Shown: positions 36,864 through 45,738 of the stretch, one piece after another | How the letters are laid out: the number at the start of each line of letters is the position of its first letter | How positions within the stretch are numbered: the first letter of the stretch is position 1 | Assembly: GCF_003337715.1 (NCBI RefSeq) | Contig: NZ_QPIX01000004.1 | Span: 62,001 to 126,000, forward strand | From: Ciceribacter lividus | GTDB lineage: Bacteria > Pseudomonadota > Alphaproteobacteria > Rhizobiales > Rhizobiaceae | Reading direction: 5' to 3' | DNA length: 64,000 nucleotides | Position numbers and translations under genes: made by a program | The notes under the pieces: model-generated | The model's database searches: none | The model's input: only the letters and a program-made list of their open reading frames with translations | Told to the model about the DNA's origin: nothing

Positions 36864-37772
36864 CTACCCCTTGATGCCGCCGGTCGAGATGCCTTGGATG
36901 AAGTATTTCTGGGCGAGGAAGAACACCACGAGGGCGGGCGTGATCGCGAGTACGGACATCGACAGAACGCGGTTCCATTGGAACGCTTCGGTGGTGTCGA
37001 TCGACAGCTTGAGTGCCAGCGAGATCGGATATTTCTCGACTGACGAGACGTAGACGAGCGGTCCCAGAAAGTCGTTCATCGTCCACATGAACTGAAAGAG
37101 GCAGACGGACACGAGGGCGGGAGCCAGCAACGGAACCACGATGAAGACCAGCGTCTGCCAGCTGGTCGCCCCGTCCACGCGCGCGGCCTCCTCCATGTCG
37201 CGAGGAATCGCTCTCAGGAACTGTACCAACATGAACACGAAGAACGCGTCGCCGGCAAAGGCCGATGGTACCCACAGCGGCAGGAACGTATCGAGCCAGC
37301 CGAGGTCGCGAAAAAGTACGTACTGTGGAATGCGGGTGACCACGTTCGGCAACAGGAGGGTCCCGATGAGCGAGGCGAACAGTGTCTTTTTGCCGGGGAA
37401 TTCGAAGCGCGCGAAGCCGTAGGCGACGGCCGTACAGGAGAGCGCCGTCCCGATGACCTTCGGAATCACGATCCAGAAAGTGTTCAGGAAGAAGCGACCG
37501 AACGTATATGGTGTCGACGTCTTCCAGCCTTCCACGTAGCCGCTGACGGTCGGGGATTGCGGGATGAAGCCCGGGTTGGCGAAGATCTCCGAATTCGTCT
37601 TGAAAGAGGCGCCGACCAGCCAGATCAGCGGATAAAGCATTATCAGGCCGACTATCAGAAGCAGACCGTAGCGCAGCGCCGCAACGACTGTATGGCGGCG
37701 GTTCTCCCGTGCCGTCGACCGCTCCAGGTCGGCGTCACGGTCGATCACTGTGGGCAACGTGTGTTCGACCAT
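36864..37772 (-). CDS. Sugar ABC transporter permease (MalG-like)
   Basis: 302 residues with six predicted TMs: YGLLLIVGLIMLYPLIWLVGASFKTNSEI opens it, and the EAA loop is FLRAIPRDMEEAARVDGATSWQTLVFIVVPLLAPALVS. It ends YFIQGISTGGIKG, the characteristic end of MalG-type subunits. An N-terminal cytosolic stretch of about 30 residues precedes TM1. GAGGAGCTGACC precedes the ATG. Confidence 0.92.
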   Translation of the reverse strand: MVEHTLPTVIDRDADLERSTARENRRHTVVAALRYGLLLIVGLIMLYPLIWLVGASFKTNSEIFANPGFIPQSPTVSGYVEGWKTSTPYTFGRFFLNTFWIVIPKVIGTALSCTAVAYGFARFEFPGKKTLFASLIGTLLLPNVVTRIPQYVLFRDLGWLDTFLPLWVPSAFAGDAFFVFMLVQFLRAIPRDMEEAARVDGATSWQTLVFIVVPLLAPALVSVCLFQFMWTMNDFLGPLVYVSSVEKYPISLALKLSIDTTEAFQWNRVLSMSVLAITPALVVFFLAQKYFIQGISTGGIKG

Positions 37773-37774
37773 GG

Positions 37775-38659
37775 TCAGCTCCTCTTGTCGCCGGCGTAAT
37801 AGACCCAGTGGCGTGAGGACCAGAAGGCGATCAGCGCCAGGACCATGATGATGGAGAAGAGCACCCAGGCGATCGCCGAGGCATAGCCCATTTCGAACCG
37901 CTTGAAGGCCTCTTCGTAGATATAGAGCGGCAGCAGATAGGTCGCCTTTAGGGGGCCGCCCTGCGTGATGATGTAAGGCCCGTTGAACTCCTGGAAGGCC
38001 TGGACCATCTGCATGATCAGATTGAAGAAGATAACAGGCGTGACGAGCGGGAGGGTGATGTGGACGAAGGACTTCCAGCGCCCTGCGCCGTCGATTGCCG
38101 CCGCCTCGTAGAGAGCCGGATCGATGCTTTGCAGGGCCGCCAGGAAAATCACCATGGCCGAGCCGAACTGCCAGAGCCGTAGCAGCGTGATCGTGAAGAG
38201 CGCGTTTTCCGGATCGCCGAACCAGTTGACAGGTTCCAGTCCGACGGTCTGCAAGGCCATGTTGGCCAAGCCGACGTCTGAGAAGATGTAGCGCCAGAGG
38301 ACGGCCACGGCAATCGACCCGCCGAGGATCGACGGAACGTAAAAGGCCGTGCGGAAGAAGTTTATGAACCTCAGCTTGTAGTTGAGAATGACGGCAATGA
38401 AGAGAGCGAAGGCCAATTTGAGCGGCACAGTCGTGAAGACATAGAAAAGTGTGACACTCAATGACTTCTGGAACGTCCTATCCGCGCTGAAGAGCTTCCA
38501 GTAGTTTTTCAGCCCGACAAAAGCCGGCTCTCCGATCAGGCTGTAATTGGTAAAGCTCAGATAGAAGGAGGCGGCAAAGGGTATTGCGGTGAAGACGAGG
38601 AGTCCCGCGATATACGGCGCGAGGTAGAGGAGGCCCATGAGGCGGTGTTCGCCGCTCAT
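37775..38659 (-). CDS. Sugar ABC transporter permease (MalF-like)
   Basis: 294 residues, six TMs: LMGLLYLAPYIAGLLVFTAIPFAASFYLSF at the start, and the EAA loop ALQSIDPALYEAAAIDGAGRWKSFVHITLPLVTPVIFFNL. First gene of the six-gene minus-strand pectin-fragment operon (permeases, ATPase, binding protein, GH28, GH105). Its promoter must lie in the 228 bases shared with the divergent AraC gene. Confidence 0.92.
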   Translation of the reverse strand: MSGEHRLMGLLYLAPYIAGLLVFTAIPFAASFYLSFTNYSLIGEPAFVGLKNYWKLFSADRTFQKSLSVTLFYVFTTVPLKLAFALFIAVILNYKLRFINFFRTAFYVPSILGGSIAVAVLWRYIFSDVGLANMALQTVGLEPVNWFGDPENALFTITLLRLWQFGSAMVIFLAALQSIDPALYEAAAIDGAGRWKSFVHITLPLVTPVIFFNLIMQMVQAFQEFNGPYIITQGGPLKATYLLPLYIYEEAFKRFEMGYASAIAWVLFSIIMVLALIAFWSSRHWVYYAGDKRS

Positions 38660-38887
38660 AGTGCCGCTCCGATTATCAGAGAGTCAGCGGATGCTGCGGT
38701 GGTCGCAGTGCCGAAAAACAGATATCCCGTATTGTACATCGCCAGTTCGAGCCAAATCGGGAAAGCACCGGCTCCCATGCCCAGCAGTTCCCCGATATTG
38801 CCCACTCCTCCCATGTTTCAGCCTGAATCAGATGGCGTTTTAGGGCTATGCGGGTACTATTGTCTGGTGCTTCGTCTCTGAGAATAG

Positions 38888-39838
38888 ATGGTTCCGGACA
38901 AAAAGATGGACAAAATCGAAGGCAACGCTCTTGGTGGAATTTCGGTCAATGCGCTCAGCCTGACGTTGACGCGCTCGACGATCAAGATGCAGCACTCGCC
39001 GACTTGGAGGATCGACAAGTGCAACAGCGTGCACGACCTTGTCATTTGCCTTACGGGCACTGCCGAATACGAGATCGGCGGCGAGAAGGTGATACTTTCT
39101 CCCGGCAGGGCGATGCTGATCGAAGCCGGGAATCGGTTCATCGGGCGAACGCTTTCCAGCGATCTGTACACCGGTGTCGCCCAACATTTCACGCTGGATG
39201 TCTTCGGACGAATGGACCTAATCGCGCAGATGGATCTGCGTCATTCTGTAGAGATGCCACACTGGTCGATGCTCGAGCCTCTCGTGCGGCACTACCGGGA
39301 AACGGCGCCTCCGTCTTCGACAAACCTCGCGCAGCATCATCTCTTCATGGTCTTGCTGATCGAATTCATCGAGGCCGCATTCCTGGGGTGGCGCCGGCCG
39401 TCGCAGGCCGCGGCCAACAATCCCGACGCGCTATCGCTCAGTGTGATGGTGGCGGCGAGCCAGATCGCAGCCGATCCGCTGAACGACGGTATAGTCGAAA
39501 GCGCGCTTGCTTCCATCGGCTACAACCAGGACTACTTCCGTCGAGAGTTCCGCAGGCAGGTCGGGCTGACACCGCACAAATATCAGGAGTTCAAGCGGAT
39601 GGAGCGGGCGATGGGCGTGCTTGCCGCCGGAGGCTCGGTCAAGAAGGCTGCCGAATATGTCGGCTATGCCGACTTCTATTATTTCTCCCGCATGTTCAAG
39701 CGATATATCGGAATCAGTCCGGCTGGCTATAAGGCTGCCGAGAAACGCCACCGCGACGGAGGCTTTCCCCGTGGTGAGGAGGACGGACTGGCCGTATTCC
39801 CCATTCTCGCCAGGAAGAGCGTAATCGGAAATCACTGA
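38888..39838 (+). CDS. AraC-family transcriptional regulator
   Basis: 316 residues. An N-terminal cupin-like sensor (CLTGTAEYEIGGEKVILSPGRAMLIEAGNRFIGR) is followed by a C-terminal double helix-turn-helix: VESALASIGYNQDYFRREFRRQVGLTPHKY, then KKAAEYVGYADFYYFSRMFKRYIGISPAGYK with the usual conserved second half. It is divergent from the pectin-fragment ABC operon and is its most likely activator. An ATG six codons in (MDKIEG) is an alternative start. Confidence 0.9.
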   Translation: MVPDKKMDKIEGNALGGISVNALSLTLTRSTIKMQHSPTWRIDKCNSVHDLVICLTGTAEYEIGGEKVILSPGRAMLIEAGNRFIGRTLSSDLYTGVAQHFTLDVFGRMDLIAQMDLRHSVEMPHWSMLEPLVRHYRETAPPSSTNLAQHHLFMVLLIEFIEAAFLGWRRPSQAAANNPDALSLSVMVAASQIAADPLNDGIVESALASIGYNQDYFRREFRRQVGLTPHKYQEFKRMERAMGVLAAGGSVKKAAEYVGYADFYYFSRMFKRYIGISPAGYKAAEKRHRDGGFPRGEEDGLAVFPILARKSVIGNH

Positions 39839-39856
39839 CTTTTTTGTCGAAGCGGG

Positions 39857-39899
39857 CTACGTTTTCCAAAACCTGTATTATAGGTTTTGGAAAACGTAG
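39857..39899. promoter_or_regulatory. Perfect 18-bp inverted repeat overlapping the GntR-gene leader
   Basis: CTACGTTTTCCAAAACCT (39857-39874) and its exact reverse complement (39882-39899) flank the seven bases GTATTAT. The right arm runs into the ribosome site (TAGGAG) of the TTG-started GntR gene. It could be an autoregulatory operator, an RNA hairpin masking the ribosome site, a terminator for the AraC gene ending at 39838, or a mix of these. The sequence itself does not decide. Confidence 0.8.
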
Positions 39900-39908
39900 G
39901 AGACACAC

Positions 39909-40634
39909 TTGGATCAAGACATCACCTTGCCACCGGCTGCGGCATCGTCCGGTGACTTTGTTGCTGTCGCGATGACGGCGATCACCCGATTCATCCGTGA
40001 GAATGCATTGAAACCCGGCGATCGCCTTCCGGCAGAATCCGTGCTTACCAGAGAACTTCATGTCTCCCGTACGGTTGTGCGAGAGGCGCTTCGCTCTCTT
40101 GCGGCCCTTCGTCTGGTCGATCTCGGAGCAGGGAAGCGTCCGACCGTCGCGCAACTCGACGACGAGACGATGGCGATGATGATGGCGCATGGCGTCATCA
40201 CCGATCAGATCGGGGTACAGCACATCTATGATGCTCGCCGAACTATCGAAGGTCGCACAGTTGCACTGGCGTCGCTGCGCCGTACCGACGCGGAGGCTCG
40301 CGAAATTCTGCACCATGCCTGGTCTATGGAGCGGGATTTCGACCAGCCTTCCGCCGTCATGGAACACGATATTGCGTTCCATCTCGCAATCGCCCAGGCG
40401 TCACGCAATCCGGTCTTTTCCCTGATCATCGGAGCCTTCCGCGAGGTGATGCGTGAAACCTGGCCCATCGGCTGGCGCAGCCGTGCACGCGACGAGGATC
40501 GCCGCGCCGTGCCGCGCCTGCATGTGGAACTGGCGGAGGCCATTGCCGCTGGCGATCCAAACGCGGCCGTCGATCTGATGAACCGGCACTTCGACGACAG
40601 CACAAAGGCCCTTCTGGTTGCCGGATTGATCTGA
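39909..40634 (+). CDS. GntR-family regulator, FadR subfamily (FCD domain)
   Basis: 241 residues from a TTG at 39909 with AGGAGACACAC before it. A winged helix (RFIRENALKPGDRLPAESVLTRELHVSRTVVREALRSLAALRLVDLGAGKRPTV) is followed by an all-helical FCD ligand domain with metal-site-type residues (DARRTIEGR, EHDIAFHLAIAQAS, LHVELAEAI, NRHFDD). Such regulators usually repress sugar-acid genes and release DNA on binding the acid. It precedes the enolase-superfamily gene by nine bases, so that gene is a likely target. Confidence 0.92.
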   Translation: MDQDITLPPAAASSGDFVAVAMTAITRFIRENALKPGDRLPAESVLTRELHVSRTVVREALRSLAALRLVDLGAGKRPTVAQLDDETMAMMMAHGVITDQIGVQHIYDARRTIEGRTVALASLRRTDAEAREILHHAWSMERDFDQPSAVMEHDIAFHLAIAQASRNPVFSLIIGAFREVMRETWPIGWRSRARDEDRRAVPRLHVELAEAIAAGDPNAAVDLMNRHFDDSTKALLVAGLI

Positions 40635-40643
40635 GGAAACCTT

Positions 40644-41846
40644 ATGAGAATTACGGCGCTCGAAACCGTGCGCGTCGCCGAACGCGCCAATCTTCTCTGG
40701 CTTCTGGTGCATACGGATGAGGGCATAACCGGTCTGGGCGAGACTTTTTTCGGCGCCGGGACAGTCGAAGCCCATGTGCACGAGTACATTGCGCCCCGGG
40801 TAATCGGTCGTGACCCGCTGGAGATCGACCGGCTTGCAGCAGATCTCGTCGGGTATCTCGGCTTTCGCTCCTCGGGCGCCGAGGTGCGGGGCAACTCCGC
40901 CTTCGACATCGCGCTCTGGGATATATTCGGCAAGGCGACAGGTCAGCCGATCGCGCAGTTGCTCGGCGGCTTCACCAGACGGGAGATCCGGACCTACAAT
41001 ACCTGCGCCGGAACCGAGTACATCAAGAAGACGACCGGGCAGACGACCGTGAATTACGGCCTTTCCGAGGGGCGCGACTATGACGATCTGAACGGCTTCC
41101 TGCATCGCGCCGACGAGCTTGCCCACTCCCTGCTGGAGGAGGGAATTACCGCCATGAAGATATGGCCGTTCGATGCAGCTGCAGAGAAGATGCGCGGCCA
41201 GTACATCTCGGCGCCGGATCTGAAACTGGCATTGAAACCCTTCGAAAAGATCCGAGCGGCCGTCGGCGACCGGATGGACATCATGGTCGAATTCCATTCG
41301 ATGTGGCAGCTCCTGCCGGCGATCCAGATCGCGAAGGCGCTCACGCCTTTTCAGACGTTCTGGCATGAGGATCCGATCAAGATGGATAGCCTCTCCAGTC
41401 TGGCGCGCTATGCTGCCGTGTCGCCTGCACCGATCTCGGCCTCGGAGACGCTCGGCTCCCGCTGGGCCTTTCGCGACCTTCTCGAAACCGGCGCGGCGGG
41501 TGTCGTCATGCTCGATGTCAGCTGGTGCGGCGGGTTGTCGGAAGCCCGCAAGATCGCTGCCATGGCGGAAGCCTGGCATCTGCCCGTTGCCCCGCATGAC
41601 TGCACGGGACCGGTGGTGTTGTGCGCGTCGACGCATTTGTCTCTCAACGCACCAAATGCGCTCGTGCAGGAAAGTGTTCGAGCATTCTATCGTACCTGGT
41701 ACCGGGATCTGGTCACTGCCCTTCCCGAGGTCCGCAACGGGATGATTACCGTTCCTCCCGGTTCCGGACTTGGAACGGAGCTTCACCCGGAGCTCGACCG
41801 AGCCTTCACAGTCACACGCCGCCGATCAGATGCGGCGAGTATCTGA
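40644..41846 (+). CDS. Mandelate racemase/enolase superfamily protein, acid-sugar dehydratase-like
   Basis: 400 residues: an alpha+beta capping domain (MRITALETVRVAERANLLWLLVHTDEGITGLGE), then a TIM barrel. Likely Mg ligands are E216 (VEFHS), E242 (WHEDP) and E268 (SASETLG). A base pair H318/D291 (VAPHDC, LDVSWCGG) and K172 (AMKIWPFD) fill the other active-site positions. That H/D dyad is typical of acid-sugar dehydratases of the MR subgroup; the first ligand is Glu rather than Asp. I cannot name the sugar acid. GAGGAAACC precedes the ATG. Confidence 0.85.
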   Translation: MRITALETVRVAERANLLWLLVHTDEGITGLGETFFGAGTVEAHVHEYIAPRVIGRDPLEIDRLAADLVGYLGFRSSGAEVRGNSAFDIALWDIFGKATGQPIAQLLGGFTRREIRTYNTCAGTEYIKKTTGQTTVNYGLSEGRDYDDLNGFLHRADELAHSLLEEGITAMKIWPFDAAAEKMRGQYISAPDLKLALKPFEKIRAAVGDRMDIMVEFHSMWQLLPAIQIAKALTPFQTFWHEDPIKMDSLSSLARYAAVSPAPISASETLGSRWAFRDLLETGAAGVVMLDVSWCGGLSEARKIAAMAEAWHLPVAPHDCTGPVVLCASTHLSLNAPNALVQESVRAFYRTWYRDLVTALPEVRNGMITVPPGSGLGTELHPELDRAFTVTRRRSDAASI

Positions 41847-41881
41847 AACGCTGTTCCGGCACCGACACAGCAGAGGATAGA

Positions 41882-42802
41882 ATGTCAACGCCCCCCACCC
41901 TTTCGTCCGCCACCCGCATGCCTGCCATCGCCGGGCCCCTGGTCATGTTGCTCGGCATGCTTCTGTTCGGTCTGAACGATGCCATGGGCAAGTGGCTTCT
42001 CTCCAGCTATGGCCTTGGTCAGGTGGTGCTTATCCGCAGCATTGCGGCTCTTCTCGTCCTCTCGCCCTTCCTTTGGAAGGATGGCATCCCGTCGCCGTCG
42101 AAGATCGAGCGGCCATCCATGCAAATCCTTCGGGTGGTTTTCTCGACCGTCGAGATTCTCTGCTTCTACTACGCCGTCATGTATCTGCCGCTGGCCGACG
42201 TGATGACCTACTGGCTGGCCGCTCCGATCTATGTCGCGGCGGCCTCGCCGCTACTGCTGGGCGAGAAAGTGGGATGGCGGCGCTGGAGCGCGATCGCGAT
42301 CGGCTTCTTCGGCGTCATCATCGCGCTGGAGCCATCACGGGCGATGTTCACACTGCCTGCACTCATCTCGATCGTCGGCAGCGCCGCCTTCGCGTTCATG
42401 ATGCTGTCGGGGCGCGGCCTCCGCAAGACTCGCGACCGTGCGCTCGTCTTTTTCCAGATCGTGGGCGCGGGCCTCGCCGGTCTCGCATTCTCCCCATTCG
42501 ACTGGGCGCCGGTCTCCTCGGTTCGCGATCTTCTCTTGCTCGGCCTGTTGGGTATCGTTGCCATGGCGGCGCACATGCTCGTCAATCGCGCCCTCAAGAT
42601 CTCCGACGCTGCGACGGTCGCGCCGCTTCAGTATACGCTGCTTCTCTGGGCTGTTGTTTTCGGATGGATGTTCTTCGGCGACGTGCCCCGTATGAGCATG
42701 ATGATCGGCGCGGGGCTGATTGTCGCCTCCGGTCTCTTCATCTTCTTCCGCGAGCGACAGCTCAAGAAGCGGGACGCTGTTCTTCCTGCTATCCCCGAAT
42801 GA
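41882..42802 (+). CDS. EamA/DMT-superfamily transporter
   Basis: 306 residues from the ATG at 41882 with AGAGGATAGA upstream. About ten TMs in two EamA repeats: PLVMLLGMLLFGLNDAMGKWLLSSYGLGQVVLIRS ... YYAVMYLPLADVMTYWLAAPIYVAAASPLLLGEKVGWRRW, then the second repeat from LISIVGSAAFAFMML to GAGLIVASGLFIFFRERQ. It could export or import a small metabolite of the neighbouring pathway. It lies 35 bases past the enolase-family gene and ends at a bidirectional terminator. Confidence 0.88.
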   Translation: MSTPPTLSSATRMPAIAGPLVMLLGMLLFGLNDAMGKWLLSSYGLGQVVLIRSIAALLVLSPFLWKDGIPSPSKIERPSMQILRVVFSTVEILCFYYAVMYLPLADVMTYWLAAPIYVAAASPLLLGEKVGWRRWSAIAIGFFGVIIALEPSRAMFTLPALISIVGSAAFAFMMLSGRGLRKTRDRALVFFQIVGAGLAGLAFSPFDWAPVSSVRDLLLLGLLGIVAMAAHMLVNRALKISDAATVAPLQYTLLLWAVVFGWMFFGDVPRMSMMIGAGLIVASGLFIFFRERQLKKRDAVLPAIPE

Positions 42803-42807
42803 GAAAA

Positions 42808-42843
42808 CCCGCGTGCACCCTCAACGAGGGCTTCACGCGGGTC
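42808..42843. terminator. Bidirectional terminator between EamA and dctP-like genes
   Basis: ACCCGCGTG (42808-42816) pairs with CACGCGGGT (42835-42843), with an inner CCCTC/GAGGG stem. It stands between two convergent genes, five bases after the EamA stop and about 25 before the TRAP binding-protein stop. Confidence 0.65.
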
Positions 42844-42868
42844 CATACTCCAGGGAGGAGGTTCTTAC

Positions 42869-43876
42869 TTACTTCTTGCGCATATCCGCCAGGATGCTCT
42901 GGACACGATCGACGACGTCGGCGCCGATCTCGTCCTTGTGCTTTTCATAGACGACCTGCGACTTCTCGAGCATGCGGGCATACTCTTCGGGGGACAGTGT
43001 GTTGACCTCGACGCCGGCTGTCTTGATCTTCTCGAGTGACTTCTGGTTCAGTTCGCGGATGACCTTCCGCTCCACGTCGCGGCCAACAACCGCACATTCG
43101 CGAAGGGCCGATTGCTCGTCCGGCGTGTAGGTATCAAAGATTGCCTTCGAGAAGAGGAACAGGAAGGGCGTGTAGGCGTGCTTGGTCTCGCTGACGTAGT
43201 TCTGCACTTCGTAGAACTTCGACGTGTCGATCGTAACGTACGGATTCTCCTGTGCATCGATGGCCTTAGTCTCGAGCGCGGAGAAGACTTCGCCGAACGC
43301 CATGGGTGTAGCATTGGCACCGAAATTCTGGAAGGTATCGAGGAAGATGTCGTTCTGCATGACGCGGACCTTCATGCCCTCCAGGTCTTCCCACTTGGTC
43401 ACCGGCTTCTTTGAGTTCGAAAGATTGCGGAAGCCGTTCTCCCAGTACGCCAGGTTCACGAGGCCTGCCGCTTCGAGCTTTTCATTGAGGAACTGGCCGA
43501 ATTCGCCGTCCATCACGGCGTCCGCTTCCTCGTTGCTGGTGAAGAGGAACGGAAGATCGAAGACGCCGAGCGCGGGAACGATGCCGACGAGGGGCGACGA
43601 AGAGGTCACGACCGCTTCCTGCACGCCGGAACGCAACGCCTGTGTCGCCTGCAGATCGCCACCGAGCGCGCCGCCCCAGAAGGCCGTCAGCTTCAGCTTG
43701 CCGCCGGACTTCTCGTCGAGGCACTTCTGCATCGCTTCGACGCCGTTGCCGACCGGGTGGTCGGCATTGATCCCGTTGGAAACACGAATATTGCGGTCAT
43801 TGTATTCGGCGAACGCCGGCACGGCGGCAGAGCATGCAAAGACGATGGCAGTCGTGGTCAGCAGCAGATTTCTCAT
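42869..43876 (-). CDS. TRAP transporter periplasmic binding protein (DctP family)
   Basis: 335 residues from the ATG at 43876 (GGGAGGAATCC upstream), with signal peptide MRNLLLTTTAIVFACSAAVPAFA. The DctP core is clear: NADHPVGNGVEAMQKCLDEKSGGKLKL, GLVNLAYWENGFRNLSNSKKPV, and the ligand-contact segment KVRVMQNDIFLDTFQNFGANATPMAFGEVFSALETKAIDAQENP, whose Arg normally binds the ligand carboxylate. Context favours a sugar acid. It is last in the order FAH enzyme, DctQ, DctM, DctP. Confidence 0.92.
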   Translation of the reverse strand: MRNLLLTTTAIVFACSAAVPAFAEYNDRNIRVSNGINADHPVGNGVEAMQKCLDEKSGGKLKLTAFWGGALGGDLQATQALRSGVQEAVVTSSSPLVGIVPALGVFDLPFLFTSNEEADAVMDGEFGQFLNEKLEAAGLVNLAYWENGFRNLSNSKKPVTKWEDLEGMKVRVMQNDIFLDTFQNFGANATPMAFGEVFSALETKAIDAQENPYVTIDTSKFYEVQNYVSETKHAYTPFLFLFSKAIFDTYTPDEQSALRECAVVGRDVERKVIRELNQKSLEKIKTAGVEVNTLSPEEYARMLEKSQVVYEKHKDEIGADVVDRVQSILADMRKK

Positions 43877-43922
43877 GGATTCCTCCCATTGAGTTGGATG
43901 AAGTTGCAGGTTCAGGTCGCTG

Positions 43923-45200
43923 TCAGTGCAGCCAGCGAGCAGGTACGAGGACCAGATCCGGAAACAGGACCAGGGCGAAGAGAACGGCGACCTGCGCAAC
44001 CAGGAAGGGCGCTACGCCCACCGTCACCTTGCCGAGCGGCACGCGGCCGACGCCGCTGACGACGTTCAGCACCACTCCAACGGGCGGGGTCAGCAGGCCG
44101 ATGCAGGTATTCATGATGAACAGGACGCCGAAATAGACCGGGTCGATCCCCGCCTGCTTGATGATCGGCATCAGCACGGGTGTCAGGATCAGGATCGTGG
44201 GGGTCAGGTCGAGCGCCGTCCCGACGACCAGTACCACGAGCATGATGACGATCATCAACAAGGTCGGACGGTTGATGAGGGGCTCGATGTAGCCAGTAAT
44301 TTCAGCGGGAATATTCGCCGCTGTGATCAGCCATGCCGAGACGAGCGCCGCGCACACCAGGAACATGATGACAGCTGTCGTCTTGGCTGCCTGAAGGATG
44401 ACATGCGGTAGTTCCCTGGGTGACAGTTCCCGGTAGATGAACATGCCCACGAACAGGGCGTAGGCTGCCGCGACGACGGCCGCTTCCGTCGGGGTAACGA
44501 CGCCGGCCTTGATGCCTCCGAGAATGATGACCGGCATGCCCAGCGCCCAGAGTGCCCGGCCGGTGGCACGAACACGTTCCTTCATCGGAGCGCGCGGCAG
44601 GGCCTCGACCTTGTCTTTGCGCACCACGATGAGCCAAGTGGCGATCAGCGCGCTGCCCATCATCAGGCCCGGCACGATACCGGCCATGAACAGTTGGGTG
44701 ATCGACACGTTGGCGGAGACGCCGAAGACGATGAAGGCCATCGACGGCGGGATGACCGGGGCGATGACGCCGCCGGCGGCAATGAGGCCGGCGGAGCGCG
44801 GCACGTTGTAGCCGGCCTTGGCCATCATCGGAATGAGGATGGCGGCGAGCGCTGCCGTATCGGCGGCCGCGGAGCCCGAAATACTGGCCATGATGACTGC
44901 GGCCATGATCGCGACAATGCCGAGACCGCCGCGGATGTGACCGACGCAGGCAATGGCAAAATCGATGATGCGCCGCGACAGGCCGCCGGCATTCATCAGC
45001 TCGCCCGCGAGAATGAAGAAGGGGATGGCGAGCAGGGTGAAGGTGTCCGCGCCGGCGATCATGTTCTGGGCGATGATCTGGGTGTTGAACATGCCCATGA
45101 ACCACATCAGCACGACGCCGCAGAACATCAATGCGAAGGCCACCGGGACGCCGACCGCCATGGCGCCGAGCAGCGAGACAATGAACACGACCAAGGTCAT
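43923..45200 (-). CDS. TRAP transporter large permease (DctM family)
   Basis: 425 residues with about 12 TMs from the ATG at 45200. Opening MTLVVFIVSLLGAMAVGVPVAFALMFCGVVLMWFMG, then MIAGADTFTLLAIPFFILAGELMNAGGLSRRIIDFA, SISGSAAADTAALAAILIPMM and PSMAFIVFGV are classic DctM. Its first base coincides with the last base of the DctQ stop (TGATG), so translation is coupled. Provides the sodium-driven transport channel. Confidence 0.94.
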   Translation of the reverse strand: MTLVVFIVSLLGAMAVGVPVAFALMFCGVVLMWFMGMFNTQIIAQNMIAGADTFTLLAIPFFILAGELMNAGGLSRRIIDFAIACVGHIRGGLGIVAIMAAVIMASISGSAAADTAALAAILIPMMAKAGYNVPRSAGLIAAGGVIAPVIPPSMAFIVFGVSANVSITQLFMAGIVPGLMMGSALIATWLIVVRKDKVEALPRAPMKERVRATGRALWALGMPVIILGGIKAGVVTPTEAAVVAAAYALFVGMFIYRELSPRELPHVILQAAKTTAVIMFLVCAALVSAWLITAANIPAEITGYIEPLINRPTLLMIVIMLVVLVVGTALDLTPTILILTPVLMPIIKQAGIDPVYFGVLFIMNTCIGLLTPPVGVVLNVVSGVGRVPLGKVTVGVAPFLVAQVAVLFALVLFPDLVLVPARWLH

Positions 45201-45733
45201 CAGGCGCGCTCCGACAGATGCTCGAGGGACGTGTTCTCGCCTGCAAAGGCGGCGATCTCTTCTTCGGTGACGCGGCCGGTCACCAGGCGGAACAGTCGTT
45301 CGAGCGCGATCAGAACGACGCCGGCGCCGGTGAAGAAGCCGATTCCGTAGACCCAGATCATCGGCAGTTTGGTTACGGGCGAGGTCATGCTGGCATTGAT
45401 AGGCGCCTGTTTCCACGTGCCCCAGAAGAAGATCGCCGATACCGCGATAATGATGATGTTCGAGAGGATCATGCAGATGATCCGGCCCTTGCGGCCGAAC
45501 AGCATGACCAGGGTCTCAACGCCGACATGGGCGTGTTCGCGAAATGCCACCACCGCGCCAACGAAGGTCAGCCAGACGAAGAAATAGCGCGAGAGCTCGT
45601 CAGAGACGTTAAGACCGGAGTTGAAACCATACCGCATGACCACGTTGACGAAGACCATCACCGCCATCGCTGACAGAAAGAAGATCAGCAGCATTTCCAG
45701 GAAGCGGTAGAACGTATCGATTATCTTCTGCAT
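45200..45733 (-). CDS. TRAP transporter small permease (DctQ family)
   Basis: 177 residues from the ATG at 45733 (MQKIIDTFYRFLEMLLIFFLSAMAVMVFVNVVMRYGF); a TTG at 45742 overlapping the FAH stop is an alternative. Four TMs with the DctQ core SDELSRYFFVWLTFVGAVVAFREHAHVGVETLV. The small subunit supports DctM. The C-terminus carries an acidic tail of about 25 residues. Confidence 0.92.
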   Translation of the reverse strand: MQKIIDTFYRFLEMLLIFFLSAMAVMVFVNVVMRYGFNSGLNVSDELSRYFFVWLTFVGAVVAFREHAHVGVETLVMLFGRKGRIICMILSNIIIIAVSAIFFWGTWKQAPINASMTSPVTKLPMIWVYGIGFFTGAGVVLIALERLFRLVTGRVTEEEIAAFAGENTSLEHLSERA

Positions 45734-45738
45734 GGCCC

